Assembly: GCA_026418675.1 (NCBI GenBank)
Contig: JAOAAX010000015.1
Span: 1-51,122 of the forward strand
Reading direction: 5' to 3'
DNA length: 51,122 nucleotides
Source of the DNA: Chthoniobacterales bacterium
GTDB lineage: Bacteria; Verrucomicrobiota; Verrucomicrobiia; Chthoniobacterales; DYNR01
This document shows, one piece after another, positions 8,213 through 17,117 of this stretch (positions are counted from its first letter, which is position 1; each line of letters opens with the position of its first letter). Below the pieces are notes generated by a model. That model saw nothing but the letters and a program-made list of their open reading frames with translations. It made no database searches and was not told the origin of the DNA. A program made the translations under genes and the position numbers.

Positions 8213-9343
8213 ATGAAAAAGAAACTTTCTTCACTCGTGCTTCTTCTCGCCATGGGCGTTTCCTATGCTCAAGACTCCCCTCTTACACTAACTCAAACCG
8301 GCGGCTCGCGCATAAAAGACCTCGTAAATATCGAAGGTGCCCGCGACAACCAACTTACTGCTTATGGGCTCGTTGTCGGTCTCGCTGGCACCGGAGATGG
8401 CAAAATAACGCAAACCGTCCAGACTATTTCCAACATGCTTCAGCGCTTCGGCATAAATGTTCCTACTGATGAAATTAAATCTGGAAACGTTGCGGCAGTA
8501 ATTGTCACAGCCGATATTCCCCCTTTTGCAAAACCAGGCACACGAATTGATGTTACTGTATCTTCTATCGGTGATGCAAAAACGCTCCAAGGGGGTGTGC
8601 TTCTTCAAACCCCGCTCGTCGGTGCCGACAACGTCGTGTATGCTGTCGCGCAGGGAGCTATAGCCGTTGGTGGCTTCCTTGGTGGTCAAAGTGGTCCTGG
8701 TGGTTCGACGGTCCAAAAAAATCATCCTACCGTTGCAACGATTCCAAACGGAGCTATCGTCGAACGCGAAATTCCCGCCAATATAGTCCAGAATAACAAT
8801 ACCCTTAACCTCCTTCTCCGCCAGCCCGATTTCATTACTGCTGCCCGCACAGCAGAGGCCATTAATCAACTCTTTCCCGGCACAGCAATTGCTACTGATG
8901 CCGCAACTATAAACGTCCGTGTTCCCCGCGAATACCAAAACTATCCCGTCAACTTCCTGGCAACCATTGGCAGTATTGAAGTTGCTCCAGACAACGTAGC
9001 TCGCATTGTCATCAATGAACGCACTGGCACCATTGTTGCAACCTCCAACGCTCGTATCTCTAAGGCTGCTATCAGCCACGGTGCTATTACTATTACAATC
9101 GCTTCCAATCTAAATGTAAGCCAACCTGGAGCTTTCAGTGGCGGCGAAACAACCGTAACTTCCTCAACCGTTACCGATGTTGTCGAGCAACAAGGCGGCT
9201 TCAAAGTTGTTGAAGACGCTCCAAGCATCGAGCGTATTGCTGCCGCTCTTAATGCTCTTGGCGTCACCACTCGCGAGATGATGTCCATTTTTCAGGCCAT
9301 GAAAACGGCTGGCACACTTCAAGCTGAGTTAATCTTAAACTAA
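8213..9343 (+). CDS. flgI: Flagellar P-ring protein FlgI
   Basis: A periplasmic P-ring subunit, 376 residues, normal length. It has a cleavable signal peptide (MKKKLSSLVLLLAMGVSYAQ). It then shows the well conserved RIKDLVNIEGARDNQLTAYG, LVVGLAGTGDGK, IPPFAKPGTRIDVTVSSIGD and SLQGG-type (TLQGGVLLQTPL) blocks. The C-terminal LNALGVTTREMMSIFQAMK is also typical. It lies 28 bases after flgH, and a rod-binding FlgJ-like gene follows. No anomaly was seen. Confidence 0.95.
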   Translation: MKKKLSSLVLLLAMGVSYAQDSPLTLTQTGGSRIKDLVNIEGARDNQLTAYGLVVGLAGTGDGKITQTVQTISNMLQRFGINVPTDEIKSGNVAAVIVTADIPPFAKPGTRIDVTVSSIGDAKTLQGGVLLQTPLVGADNVVYAVAQGAIAVGGFLGGQSGPGGSTVQKNHPTVATIPNGAIVEREIPANIVQNNNTLNLLLRQPDFITAARTAEAINQLFPGTAIATDAATINVRVPREYQNYPVNFLATIGSIEVAPDNVARIVINERTGTIVATSNARISKAAISHGAITITIASNLNVSQPGAFSGGETTVTSSTVTDVVEQQGGFKVVEDAPSIERIAAALNALGVTTREMMSIFQAMKTAGTLQAELILN

Positions 9344-9382
9344 AATTCACGAACCTACACCGGAACTTTTTGCCTCCTGAGT

Positions 9383-9727
9383 ATGGAAATTTCTGCCCAC
9401 AATGCTGCTTCTGCACTCCTCCCCTCGCTCCTTGCTTCCCAGCGGGCTGCTAATGCTGCTCGCGGCTCTCAGGAAGCTCAACTCCGCGAAGCCTGTCGCC
9501 AATTCGAGGCAATTCTTTGGCGTTCGGTGCTCGAAAAAATGACAAATTCCTCTATTAATTCTTCCCAGCAATCCTCCGATATTCAAAACCAATACAACTT
9601 CTTTCTCCACACTGCCATTGCAGATGCAGCTAGCGGTGCCCCCAACAGCCTTGGCGAAATCCTTTTTCGCCAACTCGCTAAAAACCTCCAGAAGCAAAAA
9701 CAAGTCACCACACATCAACACCAATGA
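9383..9727 (+). CDS. flgJ: Rod-binding protein, FlgJ N-terminal domain only
   Basis: A 114-residue protein that matches the rod-capping half of FlgJ. The core is REACRQFEAILWRSVLEKM followed by a C-terminal helix region. The peptidoglycan hydrolase half found in enterobacterial FlgJ is absent, which is common outside Gammaproteobacteria. A separate hydrolase elsewhere in the genome would then be needed to open the wall for the rod. The stop overlaps the flgN start in ATGA, implying translational coupling. Confidence 0.8.
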   Translation: MEISAHNAASALLPSLLASQRAANAARGSQEAQLREACRQFEAILWRSVLEKMTNSSINSSQQSSDIQNQYNFFLHTAIADAASGAPNSLGEILFRQLAKNLQKQKQVTTHQHQ

Positions 9728-10221
9728 GAGATGTTTTCCACAAAATTATTGAAGCCCTCCGCCTTGAGCTTCACGAATACGGTGGGCTCCTCCACCTCTT
9801 CGAACGCCAGCAAGAGGAAGTCCTTCGCCACAATCCCGATGGATTTCTCGCACTTTGCGGCGAGGTTGAACAGCAGCTCGATCGCATCCAAACTTGCCGT
9901 TCTGCTAGGGAAGAACTCGTTCGTAATACAGCAACCTCCCTCAACGCATCCCCTGATTCGCCACTATCATCCCTTTTACCGGCTTGCCCTGAAGAACTTC
10001 GCCCACTTCTCGTTGCCCTCATTCAAGAAATTAACGACCTCCTTGCGCGAACTCAACGTCGTAGCCGCCAAAATCACATGCTTCTAGCGCAATGTCTCGA
10101 ATTAGCTCGCCAAATGGTTGCAGCCTCGCGCCCAGAAGCTGCCAACCGCACCTATTCTCCAAACGGCAAATACAACCAGCTCCCAAACACCTACTCCACT
10201 CTTCGTGGCGTTACAGCTTAG
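9724..10221 (+). CDS. flgN: Flagellar export chaperone FlgN-like
   Basis: A 165-residue, largely helical cytoplasmic protein with the FlgN profile. A long N-terminal helix region (HKIIEALRLELHEYGGLLHL) is followed by a segment around LARTQRRSRQNHMLLAQCLE. FlgN binds the C-termini of FlgK and FlgL before export, and those two genes follow directly. Sequence similarity within FlgN is weak in general, so the call leans on gene order, size and helical content. Its start overlaps the preceding stop. Confidence 0.75.
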   Translation: MRDVFHKIIEALRLELHEYGGLLHLFERQQEEVLRHNPDGFLALCGEVEQQLDRIQTCRSAREELVRNTATSLNASPDSPLSSLLPACPEELRPLLVALIQEINDLLARTQRRSRQNHMLLAQCLELARQMVAASRPEAANRTYSPNGKYNQLPNTYSTLRGVTA

Positions 10222-10293
10222 CCTGTAATGATCTCAAATGATTAAAAAAATTTACTAGTCTTTTAAAAAAACTCCAACCCTCTAAAGCAAGCC

Positions 10294-11703
10294 ATGCCCA
10301 ACATAGCTGCCCTCCTTCGAAATGCGCAAGCCCTCAACGTTCATTCTCTCCAGCTTCAAACTACCGGAAAAAACCTTTCCAATATAAACAATCCAGCTTA
10401 CGCTCGCCAGCGCGTTCATATCGGTTCTCTTGGCGAAGTCGAAACGGTCTTTGGCAGCCAATCCATGGGCATTGCTGCCCTAAGCTTACAACAAACCCGT
10501 GATAAGCTTCTCGACCGGGCAATTCTCCGTGACATCGGTCTTACCAATACCTATGACTCCCGCAAAAGTGCCCTCCTCAGTGCTGACTCCGCCCTTGGCC
10601 AGCACTTCAGCCGCCTCGATGACGTAAGCAATATCAACTCCGACCAAGTCTTTCCAGGTGGTGGCCTCTCTGACATCCTCTCTTCCTTTTTCAACGCTTT
10701 TGAGTCGTGGTCCGTCCGTCCAACCGACGTCGCTGAAAAAGAGCTCCTCTACCAAAAATCTCTCATCCTTGCAGAAAAAATTAACAAAACCGACCAACGC
10801 CTCGCTCAAGTCCAAGCTGACATCACAAATCAAATCGAAACAGACGTTGATGCTGTTAATCAAATCCTCGAAATTATTGAGCGACTTAACCTCGAGATTC
10901 ACCGCGCAGAAGCAGGCAAACCAAATTCTGCCGTTGACCTCCGCGACCAACGCCAACAAAAACTTGAAGAACTCGCCAAATACTTCGATTTTCAGGTCGA
11001 AGACATCGTCGGTTCCAACGGCCAGATTCGTATCTATGCCTATGACATGGGCAACAACCAAGTTGACATCATCAACCCTACCCTTACTGGTCCCTTCCTT
11101 TTCAGCGATCCTAACTTCCTTGCCGGTTCTCCTTCAACTATCCTCAACCTCACTCGTGGGCGCCTCCCAAGCCTTATCAACGTTCGAGATGGAGCTATTC
11201 AGGATGTTCGCAACGACCTGCTCGCTCTCGCTAACCAGCTTCGTGTCAGCGTAAATTCTGCCTACCAATCCAATTTTTTTTCAAATCCACCACCGCCCGG
11301 ACTCCTCATCCAAGTCAACGTCACCCCCGCCTCACTCAACGCTAGTTCTAACCCACTCACTGACCCTAGTGGAAACGACCTTGCTCTGGCTGTTGCTCAA
11401 CTCGCTCAACACCAATTCTCCACAGGTGGTGGTGACTTCATCGATGGTTCTTTTTCTCAATTCTATTCAGCCACTGTTTCTAGGCTCGGCCTTGATATCC
11501 GCACGACTGATGCACGTCTTAACGACCAAAAACTCAACGAGCAAATAACTCGTTCCGCCCGCGATTCCATAAGTGGCGTCAACCAGGACGAAGAATTAAC
11601 TGATATGCTCCGCTTTCAACGCGCTTTCCAGGCCTCCGCTCGCTTCACAAATGTCCTTGATGAACTTCTTGAATTAGTCGCCAACCGTCTTGGAAATTTC
11701 TAA
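10294..11703 (+). CDS. flgK: Flagellar hook-filament junction protein FlgK (HAP1)
   Basis: Hook-associated protein 1, 469 residues, somewhat shorter than the 547 residues of the enterobacterial protein. The N-terminal rod motif LQTTGKNLSNINNPAYARQR is clear. DLRDQRQQKLEELAKYFDF is the usual FlgK block near residue 215, and the C-terminus SGVNQDEELTDMLRFQRAFQ (then ASARFTNVLDELL) is diagnostic. The shorter length reflects a reduced variable domain. A 72-base AT-rich gap separates it from flgN and may hold a minor promoter, but I see no clear consensus. Confidence 0.93.
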   Translation: MPNIAALLRNAQALNVHSLQLQTTGKNLSNINNPAYARQRVHIGSLGEVETVFGSQSMGIAALSLQQTRDKLLDRAILRDIGLTNTYDSRKSALLSADSALGQHFSRLDDVSNINSDQVFPGGGLSDILSSFFNAFESWSVRPTDVAEKELLYQKSLILAEKINKTDQRLAQVQADITNQIETDVDAVNQILEIIERLNLEIHRAEAGKPNSAVDLRDQRQQKLEELAKYFDFQVEDIVGSNGQIRIYAYDMGNNQVDIINPTLTGPFLFSDPNFLAGSPSTILNLTRGRLPSLINVRDGAIQDVRNDLLALANQLRVSVNSAYQSNFFSNPPPPGLLIQVNVTPASLNASSNPLTDPSGNDLALAVAQLAQHQFSTGGGDFIDGSFSQFYSATVSRLGLDIRTTDARLNDQKLNEQITRSARDSISGVNQDEELTDMLRFQRAFQASARFTNVLDELLELVANRLGNF

Positions 11704-11758
11704 TACACTTTAATTTAAATGAAAGCATTTACCTAACTACAAACTATCTTCCCTCCTT

Positions 11759-12658
11759 ATGAGAGTTGCTTTCTCCTCCTTCTACGATTCATTGACTGAT
11801 CGTTTCAACAAACTCAATTACCTCCAACAGAGCGTCCTCCTCCAGCTCTCAACCGGACAAAAAATGATACGCCCAGGCGACGACCCAGCCGCCACAAAGC
11901 GTGTCCTTGAAAATCGGACAACTAAGTCCGAAGAAAAACAATTTTGGAACAATGCAGGCGACGTAAAAGACATCGCGATTGCATCTGAATCCGACCTCCG
12001 CGAGCTTTACAAAATCTTTACTCGGGTCCAGGAACTCACTACCCGTGGCACAAGTGGTATTACTGATCCCCAAACTTACTATGCCCTCCAATCCGAAGCC
12101 AACCAGCTCGCTGAACAAGCCCTTGGCATCGCAAACCGCAGACTCAACAACGTTTACCTCCACGGCGGAACAAAAACAGACGTCCCACCTTTCGATGACA
12201 TCCGAGACCCACTTGGCTACCTCCTCTCCGTGAATTACGTTGGCAACAACAATAGTGCTCCAGTTCGCGTTTCCGAATCTACAACCGTTGACCCAAGAAC
12301 AACAGGGACGGAGAACCAAAACATTGCCGACATCATTAACAACATCATCGCTGCCCGTGATGCTTTCTCTCAACAAAGCCCGGCGCAAGTTCAACTAGTC
12401 CGTTCTCAACAAGAAGCACTCGAAAACGAACTCGTCTCCTCTATTTCTCGTCTCGGAGGTGTCCAATACCGTATCGAGGTTGCTCAACGCCAATCCGTTG
12501 ACCGCTTTGAAACACTCGAAACCCTCATCTCTCGCGACGCAGACATTGATTATTCAGAAGCGAGCGTCCGCCTCAATCGCGCTCAACTCGCTTACCAAGC
12601 TTCTATCCAAAGCGGTGCAAGAATCATGAACAATTCTCTTCTCGACTATATTCGTTAA
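11759..12658 (+). CDS. flgL: Flagellar hook-filament junction protein FlgL (HAP3)
   Basis: Hook-associated protein 3, 299 residues, usual length. The N-terminal flagellin-like segment (LQLSTGQKMIRPGDDPAATK) and the C-terminal YSEASVRLNRAQLAYQAS pattern match FlgL. It forms the zone between FlgK and the flagellin filament. No flagellin gene lies nearby; the next genes are the flagellin-related regulators fliW and csrA. Confidence 0.92.
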   Translation: MRVAFSSFYDSLTDRFNKLNYLQQSVLLQLSTGQKMIRPGDDPAATKRVLENRTTKSEEKQFWNNAGDVKDIAIASESDLRELYKIFTRVQELTTRGTSGITDPQTYYALQSEANQLAEQALGIANRRLNNVYLHGGTKTDVPPFDDIRDPLGYLLSVNYVGNNNSAPVRVSESTTVDPRTTGTENQNIADIINNIIAARDAFSQQSPAQVQLVRSQQEALENELVSSISRLGGVQYRIEVAQRQSVDRFETLETLISRDADIDYSEASVRLNRAQLAYQASIQSGARIMNNSLLDYIR

Positions 12659-12691
12659 AGTTGTAAACTTTATCTGAAACTTATCCATCCT

Positions 12692-13177
12692 ATGCAAATC
12701 GAAACCACCCAAACCAGCAATAGTCCAAAGCCAAACATTGAAAAAGCGGAAGTCGTCCTACCACAGGGGCTTATTGGCTTAAAACACCTAACACATTTCA
12801 AACTCATCACAGACGAGTCCCTTTATCCTTTCGTCGTAATGCGGAGTCTGGGCGAGGAAGAAATTGACTTCGTTACCGTAGATGCGAGAAATGCCATCCC
12901 CAATTACCAACTTGATATTTCCGATGCGGATGCCGCCGAGCTCGGTATCACTTCCCAAGAAGACGACCCTGTTATCCTCAATATATCCATTATCCACTCT
13001 GCAGACCCACCCAAAGTAACATCCAACCTCATCGCTCCCGTCATCATTAACCGTAAAACGGGCATCGGCAAACAAATTGTCCTTGAAAATCACCACAAAT
13101 ACTCAACTGAATACCCTCTCATCATTGATAAAGAAAAAATCGAAAAAATTCCCGACAAAGATAAATCTGCATGCTAA
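12692..13177 (+). CDS. fliW: Flagellar assembly factor FliW
   Basis: A 161-residue protein with the FliW pattern: [17 protein letters not shown] early, and [20 protein letters not shown] followed by [18 protein letters not shown] in the second half. FliW binds flagellin and also binds CsrA, releasing CsrA-blocked flagellin mRNA; this is established in Bacillus and Campylobacter. Its last codons overlap the start of csrA by seven bases, so the antagonist pair is translationally coupled. The C-terminus is lysine-rich. Confidence 0.93.
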   Translation: MQIETTQTSNSPKPNIEKAEVVLPQGLIGLKHLTHFKLITDESLYPFVVMRSLGEEEIDFVTVDARNAIPNYQLDISDADAAELGITSQEDDPVILNISIIHSADPPKVTSNLIAPVIINRKTGIGKQIVLENHHKYSTEYPLIIDKEKIEKIPDKDKSAC

Positions 13178-13425
13178 CCCTCTCCCGCAAGCCGGGCGAG
13201 GCTATCCTCATCGGCGAGTCTATTCGAGTCCTTATTAAACGCATCGAGGGCGATACTATTAAAATCGGTATCGAAGCCCCTCGCGAAGTATCAATTTTCC
13301 GTGAAGAAATTTTCGAAGAAATCAAAAAGCATAATTGCCGCGCAGCATCTTCCCACATCCCAGCCAATTCCACTCCCGATTTTTCAAAAGTAAAAGCCTC
13401 CCATAGAAAGCATCCTCCACCTTAA
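13171..13425 (+). CDS. csrA: Carbon storage regulator / translational repressor CsrA
   Basis: An 84-residue RNA-binding protein. The signature [16 protein letters not shown] and the strand [19 protein letters not shown] contain the conserved Arg and the GxxAP region that bind GGA-containing RNA loops. The C-terminal tail is about 20 residues longer than a minimal CsrA. The last codons are part of a long hairpin with the downstream spacer, which could influence mRNA stability or termination. It overlaps fliW, its expected protein antagonist. Confidence 0.95.
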   Translation: MLTLSRKPGEAILIGESIRVLIKRIEGDTIKIGIEAPREVSIFREEIFEEIKKHNCRAASSHIPANSTPDFSKVKASHRKHPPP

Positions 13426-13465
13426 AGGTTTAGCTACCTACGTCGCCCTACGGGAGGCTTTTACT
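13389..13465 (+). terminator. Long hairpin overlapping the 3' end of csrA
   Basis: Two 18-base arms, AGTAAAAGCCTCCCATAG at 13389-13406 and CTACGGGAGGCTTTTACT at 13448-13465, pair at 17 positions with one A.C mismatch; the loop is 41 bases. A small inner palindrome (ACCTTAAAGGT) lies in the loop. It is suited to end the flagellar operon, although the T-run lies within the stem, not after it. The 3' arm contains GGGAGG, and GGA is the core that CsrA binds. Confidence 0.6.
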
Positions 13466-13488
13466 CAACAACAATCCCTCCAATTCCC

Positions 13489-13920
13489 ATGAAAAGCCTC
13501 CCGATAGGTCCATTCGCCTTAATTCTAACGATATTATTGGTTTCATCTTGTGCTAAGCCACTCAAACCGCACGAGCTCTACTACAACGTTGGCCAATCTT
13601 CAGTTGGTGGGCCCTTGCGTGTTCAAAAAGATTTTCCATTACCACGCAATCCACCCGCTCTTCCTAAAATTGTTAAAATAGATCCACAAGTCGCTAATTC
13701 TGGCAACACAGTTTCCTCGGACATACCTCCCCCACCGGCTCCAACCACTTCAATCACAACAACTGCGCAATCACCTGTGCCGCCAGAGGCAGATGCTTAT
13801 TTTCAGCAACCTCCTCCCCCACAGACAACTGCCCTAGGCGCCCTCTTCCAAGCTATTTTTCAGCCTCCCCCGACACCTCCACCAGCCGAAAGCAGCGCTT
13901 CCTATAAAGTCTTACCCTAA
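13489..13920 (+). CDS. Proline-rich lipoprotein, unknown function
   Basis: I do not recognise this 143-residue protein. A lipoprotein signal peptide is clear: hydrophobic LILTILLVSSC with the lipobox LVSSC, so it should be anchored by lipidation at Cys21. The mature part is low in complexity and rich in Pro, Ser and Thr (runs such as PPPPAP, PPPPQ and PPPTPPP), suggesting an extended spacer. It sits between the csrA hairpin and a large proline-rich TPR protein, and the two may form a pair. The coding strand is very poor in G, like its neighbours. Confidence 0.65.
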   Translation: MKSLPIGPFALILTILLVSSCAKPLKPHELYYNVGQSSVGGPLRVQKDFPLPRNPPALPKIVKIDPQVANSGNTVSSDIPPPPAPTTSITTTAQSPVPPEADAYFQQPPPPQTTALGALFQAIFQPPPTPPPAESSASYKVLP

Positions 13921-13937
13921 TCCCAAATCAATCAGCA

Positions 13938-16055
13938 GTGCTTCTGCTCAAAGTTAAGCCAGAATCACTTTCCAAATTTTCGATAATTATTGGCGTATTA
14001 ATTGCCCCGTTCATAGACTGTTCTAACGCTCAGTTCTCTCCTTCTTCACCTCCCCAGCAAGATAATCCCCAAAAAAACAGACTTCCTCTTCCAATTTATA
14101 GAGTTTCCCTTCCTGTAACTCCATACCCAGCTTCCTCTCCCACCGAAACAGTCACACCTACCCCTTCGTTTACCCAATCTCCAGAAACCGCCAAGCCAAC
14201 ACTAAATGAATTAATTGAAGATAAAAATATCACTAATTCTTCTCAAATCCTACCAACACCAGTTCCCACCCCATCCCCCCAATCCGTATTAACCCCACCT
14301 CCATCAGAACCTATTTCTTCTCGTTCAAATACTATTCTTTCACTCCCCCCTTCCAGCCCAGCTCCCACTCCTCTCCCTCCTCATACACCAGCCGATACTT
14401 TACAGTCACCTTCCCTGCTACCCCCAAAAAACCCACCTCGAACTCCTTTTATTCCCAACCTCGACTCCGAATTATTACCATTCGAGCAAACCAGGACTCT
14501 TTCCCCCACTCCACTCCCGCCTCCCTCAGAACCACCCACAACTCCAAGTCCAGACAACATTCCAAAGACGCTTGATACTATAGATCAGCTCTCTCATTCC
14601 CTCCCATTCCCAACCTCAACCATCCAGATTCCCCACTCCCTGCCATTAATTACTCCTACTCAGTCCCCTCAACAGTCCCCAGCTGCTCAAGTCCAAACTG
14701 AAGAAACCTCAGATCACTTACTGCCCAACTCCCAAACGCCAACGCCACACCACCTCGAAGCTACTCATCCGCAAGACAAACAACCTTCCGACCTTCCCCT
14801 CGATCGTCCTGGGTTCTCTGAGCTTTTCGCTAAAGAACAGGAAGAATACAATTGGTGGCGTGCTCGCGTCCAGGACATGTTCCAAATGGCCCAGCAATTG
14901 GCAAAACTTCCACACCCCAATGGTCCGCAAGCACAACTTCGCGAAGTAGAAAAAGCCTACGTCACTTTGCTCAGTTACCCTCTCACTTTCGAAGAACAAG
15001 AACGCGCACTCTTTGAACTTGGCAACTACCTCCTCGAACAGAACGGGAACCTCGTCAAAGCTGCCGCTGTTTTCGAACAATACCTTACTCTCAACCCCGC
15101 TTCTGACCGAGCCCCAGATGTCAACATGAAACTTGGCGAAATCTACGAACGCATCGGCGTCACGCGTCTCGCTATCAACAAGTATTACGACATACTTGCT
15201 GCTGCGATGCGAATGCGCGACGCTTCTCGCGCAGAATACTTCTCCCGCCAAGCCATGCTAAAAATCGCCAACGCTAAATTCGAGCAGGGAGCTTACCTCG
15301 AAGCCGCTCAATTCTATTCCCGCCTTAAGCTCCTTTCTCTTTCACCCCAAGACCAGGAACTGGTTCTTTTCCGCGCAGTCCAACTCCTCTACATCCGCCA
15401 GCAATACCAGCAAGCTATCGAAACCGCTTACCAATTCCTCTCACAATACCCACAAAGCGAATTCTCCCCTGATTGCCGACAAATCCTCATCCGTTCCCTG
15501 AACGCTTCCGGTAAACTCGATGAGGCTATCCAACAAACGCTCGAACTCCTAAGAACGACCCAGACTCAGGAAAACGATCCACTCCAAGCCGCATTCTGGA
15601 AGATGAAAATCGGTAACGACCTCGCCAACATCCTCTACACAAACCGTGAATTCACTCGCGCACTCCAGATCTACCAAAACCTCGCTGCTCTAAATCGCCA
15701 CCCCGCTTGGCGGCTCCCTGTTGTTTACCAAATTGGTCTAACATTCGAAAAGCTAAACCAATTTCAAAGGGCCATCCAAGCTTACAACTTCATTGCAAAC
15801 TCCCCTTTACCCAACTCTCCACAACCCCCAACTCCACATTCCGATAATCCTGACGACAAGCCTGTCCTCCCATCCGAAGATGAATTAAAAATCTACCAAA
15901 CACTTGAATCTTTGCGCGACCTCGCCCGCTGGCGGGCAGATACCCTCCAATGGATGCTCGATACTGCAAAAACACTCCATCCATTGCTCGCGGATCAACT
16001 GCCTATCCCTCAACATAATCACACTCCTAATCCCACCCCTTCACCTACCCAATAA
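13938..16055 (+). CDS. Secreted proline-rich TPR-repeat protein
   Basis: A 705-residue protein starting at GTG. Residues 12-31 form an export signal, with a possible cleavage after SNA; a Cys also lies nearby (FIDC), so lipidation is an alternative. Residues ~32-290 are a disordered Pro/Ser/Thr linker. From about residue 300 to 650 there are TPR-like helical repeats, for example AAAVFEQYLTLNPASDRAPD, QAIETAYQFLSQYPQSEFSP and RALQIYQNLAALNRHP, similar in style to YbgF/BamD-type periplasmic scaffolds. The function is unknown. It is probably co-transcribed with the lipoprotein 17 bases upstream. A role in envelope or flagellar assembly is only a guess from position. Confidence 0.7.
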   Translation: MLLLKVKPESLSKFSIIIGVLIAPFIDCSNAQFSPSSPPQQDNPQKNRLPLPIYRVSLPVTPYPASSPTETVTPTPSFTQSPETAKPTLNELIEDKNITNSSQILPTPVPTPSPQSVLTPPPSEPISSRSNTILSLPPSSPAPTPLPPHTPADTLQSPSLLPPKNPPRTPFIPNLDSELLPFEQTRTLSPTPLPPPSEPPTTPSPDNIPKTLDTIDQLSHSLPFPTSTIQIPHSLPLITPTQSPQQSPAAQVQTEETSDHLLPNSQTPTPHHLEATHPQDKQPSDLPLDRPGFSELFAKEQEEYNWWRARVQDMFQMAQQLAKLPHPNGPQAQLREVEKAYVTLLSYPLTFEEQERALFELGNYLLEQNGNLVKAAAVFEQYLTLNPASDRAPDVNMKLGEIYERIGVTRLAINKYYDILAAAMRMRDASRAEYFSRQAMLKIANAKFEQGAYLEAAQFYSRLKLLSLSPQDQELVLFRAVQLLYIRQQYQQAIETAYQFLSQYPQSEFSPDCRQILIRSLNASGKLDEAIQQTLELLRTTQTQENDPLQAAFWKMKIGNDLANILYTNREFTRALQIYQNLAALNRHPAWRLPVVYQIGLTFEKLNQFQRAIQAYNFIANSPLPNSPQPPTPHSDNPDDKPVLPSEDELKIYQTLESLRDLARWRADTLQWMLDTAKTLHPLLADQLPIPQHNHTPNPTPSPTQ

Positions 16056-16170
16056 TCTCATATATTTGGATTTCCATATCTTATTTATGGTTTCTCATTC
16101 CCCAATGTTGTCAAAGATAAAACGCAAAAATTTATTTCTTCCAATTAATTCCCGTAGTTAATTTGTTCCA

Positions 16171-16587
16171 ATGGTCGAAATTCATGTCGAATACCTTGGC
16201 GATCTCCGTTGCAAAGCCACACATGGTCCTTCCGGAGTCGAATTAATTACCGATGCTCCACTCGATAATCACGGACGCGGCGAAAGTTTTTCCCCAACTG
16301 ACCTCGCTGCTACAGCATACGCTACGTGTATGCTTACAATCATGGGCATAGTTGCCCGTAATCACAAAATTGATCTCGGAAAAGTCAAAGCTCGTGTCCA
16401 AAAAATCATGTCCTCAGACCCTCCTCGCCGCATTGCTAAAATAAATGTCCTCTTCTCTATCCCTCTTCCCTCTGACCACCCCCAGCGCCAACTCCTCGAG
16501 CAATCCGCACTCGCATGCCCAGTCCATCACAGCTTAGGCGAAAATGTGGAGCGTAATGTCTCTTTCGAATGGATAGGCTCCTCCTGA
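16171..16587 (+). CDS. OsmC/Ohr family peroxide-reducing protein
   Basis: A 138-residue OsmC-family protein. The two redox cysteines are in context: the first in AYATCMLTIMGI and the second in ALACPVHHSL. Family members reduce organic hydroperoxides using dithiols such as dihydrolipoamide in the cytoplasm. The FSPTDLAATA segment before the first Cys is characteristic. It lies 19 bases before yajQ and could share its transcript. Within the family it is nearer to the YhfA/OsmC-like group than to Ohr, but that is uncertain. Confidence 0.85.
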   Translation: MVEIHVEYLGDLRCKATHGPSGVELITDAPLDNHGRGESFSPTDLAATAYATCMLTIMGIVARNHKIDLGKVKARVQKIMSSDPPRRIAKINVLFSIPLPSDHPQRQLLEQSALACPVHHSLGENVERNVSFEWIGSS

Positions 16588-16606
16588 TTCTTTCTTTTTC
16601 TGGATT

Positions 16607-17098
16607 ATGCCGTCCTTTGATATTGTTTCAGAGGTCAACCGGATGGAAGTCAAAAATGCAATTGATCTGGCTCTCAGAGAACTTGCTACCCGTTTCGATT
16701 TTAAAGGTTCTCCGGCTTCTATTGAATACAACCAAAAGGAAGATTCTATTCAACTCAAAGCTCAGGATGCTTCTCGTCTCAAAAGCCTCCGCGAAATCCT
16801 CATCAACAAATTAGCTCGTAGAAACGTGGACCTCCGCAACATCCAACAACTCGATCCCGAAATCTCACCCCTTGGTCATGCCTCGCAAAAAATCATCGTA
16901 AAACAAGGACTCGATCCAGATTCCGCTAAACAAATTACAAAAGCTATCAAAGCCCTTAACCTCAAGGTCCAGTCAACCCTCCAAGATCGCCAAATCCGCG
17001 TCAGCGGCAAAAAAAAGGATGATCTCCAAACCGTCATAGCTGCCCTCCGCTCTCAAGACTTCGGCATCGCTCTCCAATTCACAAATTTCAGAGAATAA
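16607..17098 (+). CDS. yajQ: YajQ family nucleotide-binding protein
   Basis: A 163-residue protein with the family start MPSFDIVSEVNRMEVKNAID. It has the conserved segments ELATRFDFKGS and KITKAIKALNLKVQ-like (QITKAIKALNLKVQ here) and ends ALRSQDFGIALQFTNFRE. Members form a two-domain ferredoxin-like fold; some bind cyclic di-GMP, others bind RNA or nucleotides. Length and termini are normal. It is followed after 19 bases by the aminotransferase gene. Confidence 0.9.
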   Translation: MPSFDIVSEVNRMEVKNAIDLALRELATRFDFKGSPASIEYNQKEDSIQLKAQDASRLKSLREILINKLARRNVDLRNIQQLDPEISPLGHASQKIIVKQGLDPDSAKQITKAIKALNLKVQSTLQDRQIRVSGKKKDDLQTVIAALRSQDFGIALQFTNFRE

Positions 17099-17117
17099 TT
17101 TGACTTTATTATCGAAA

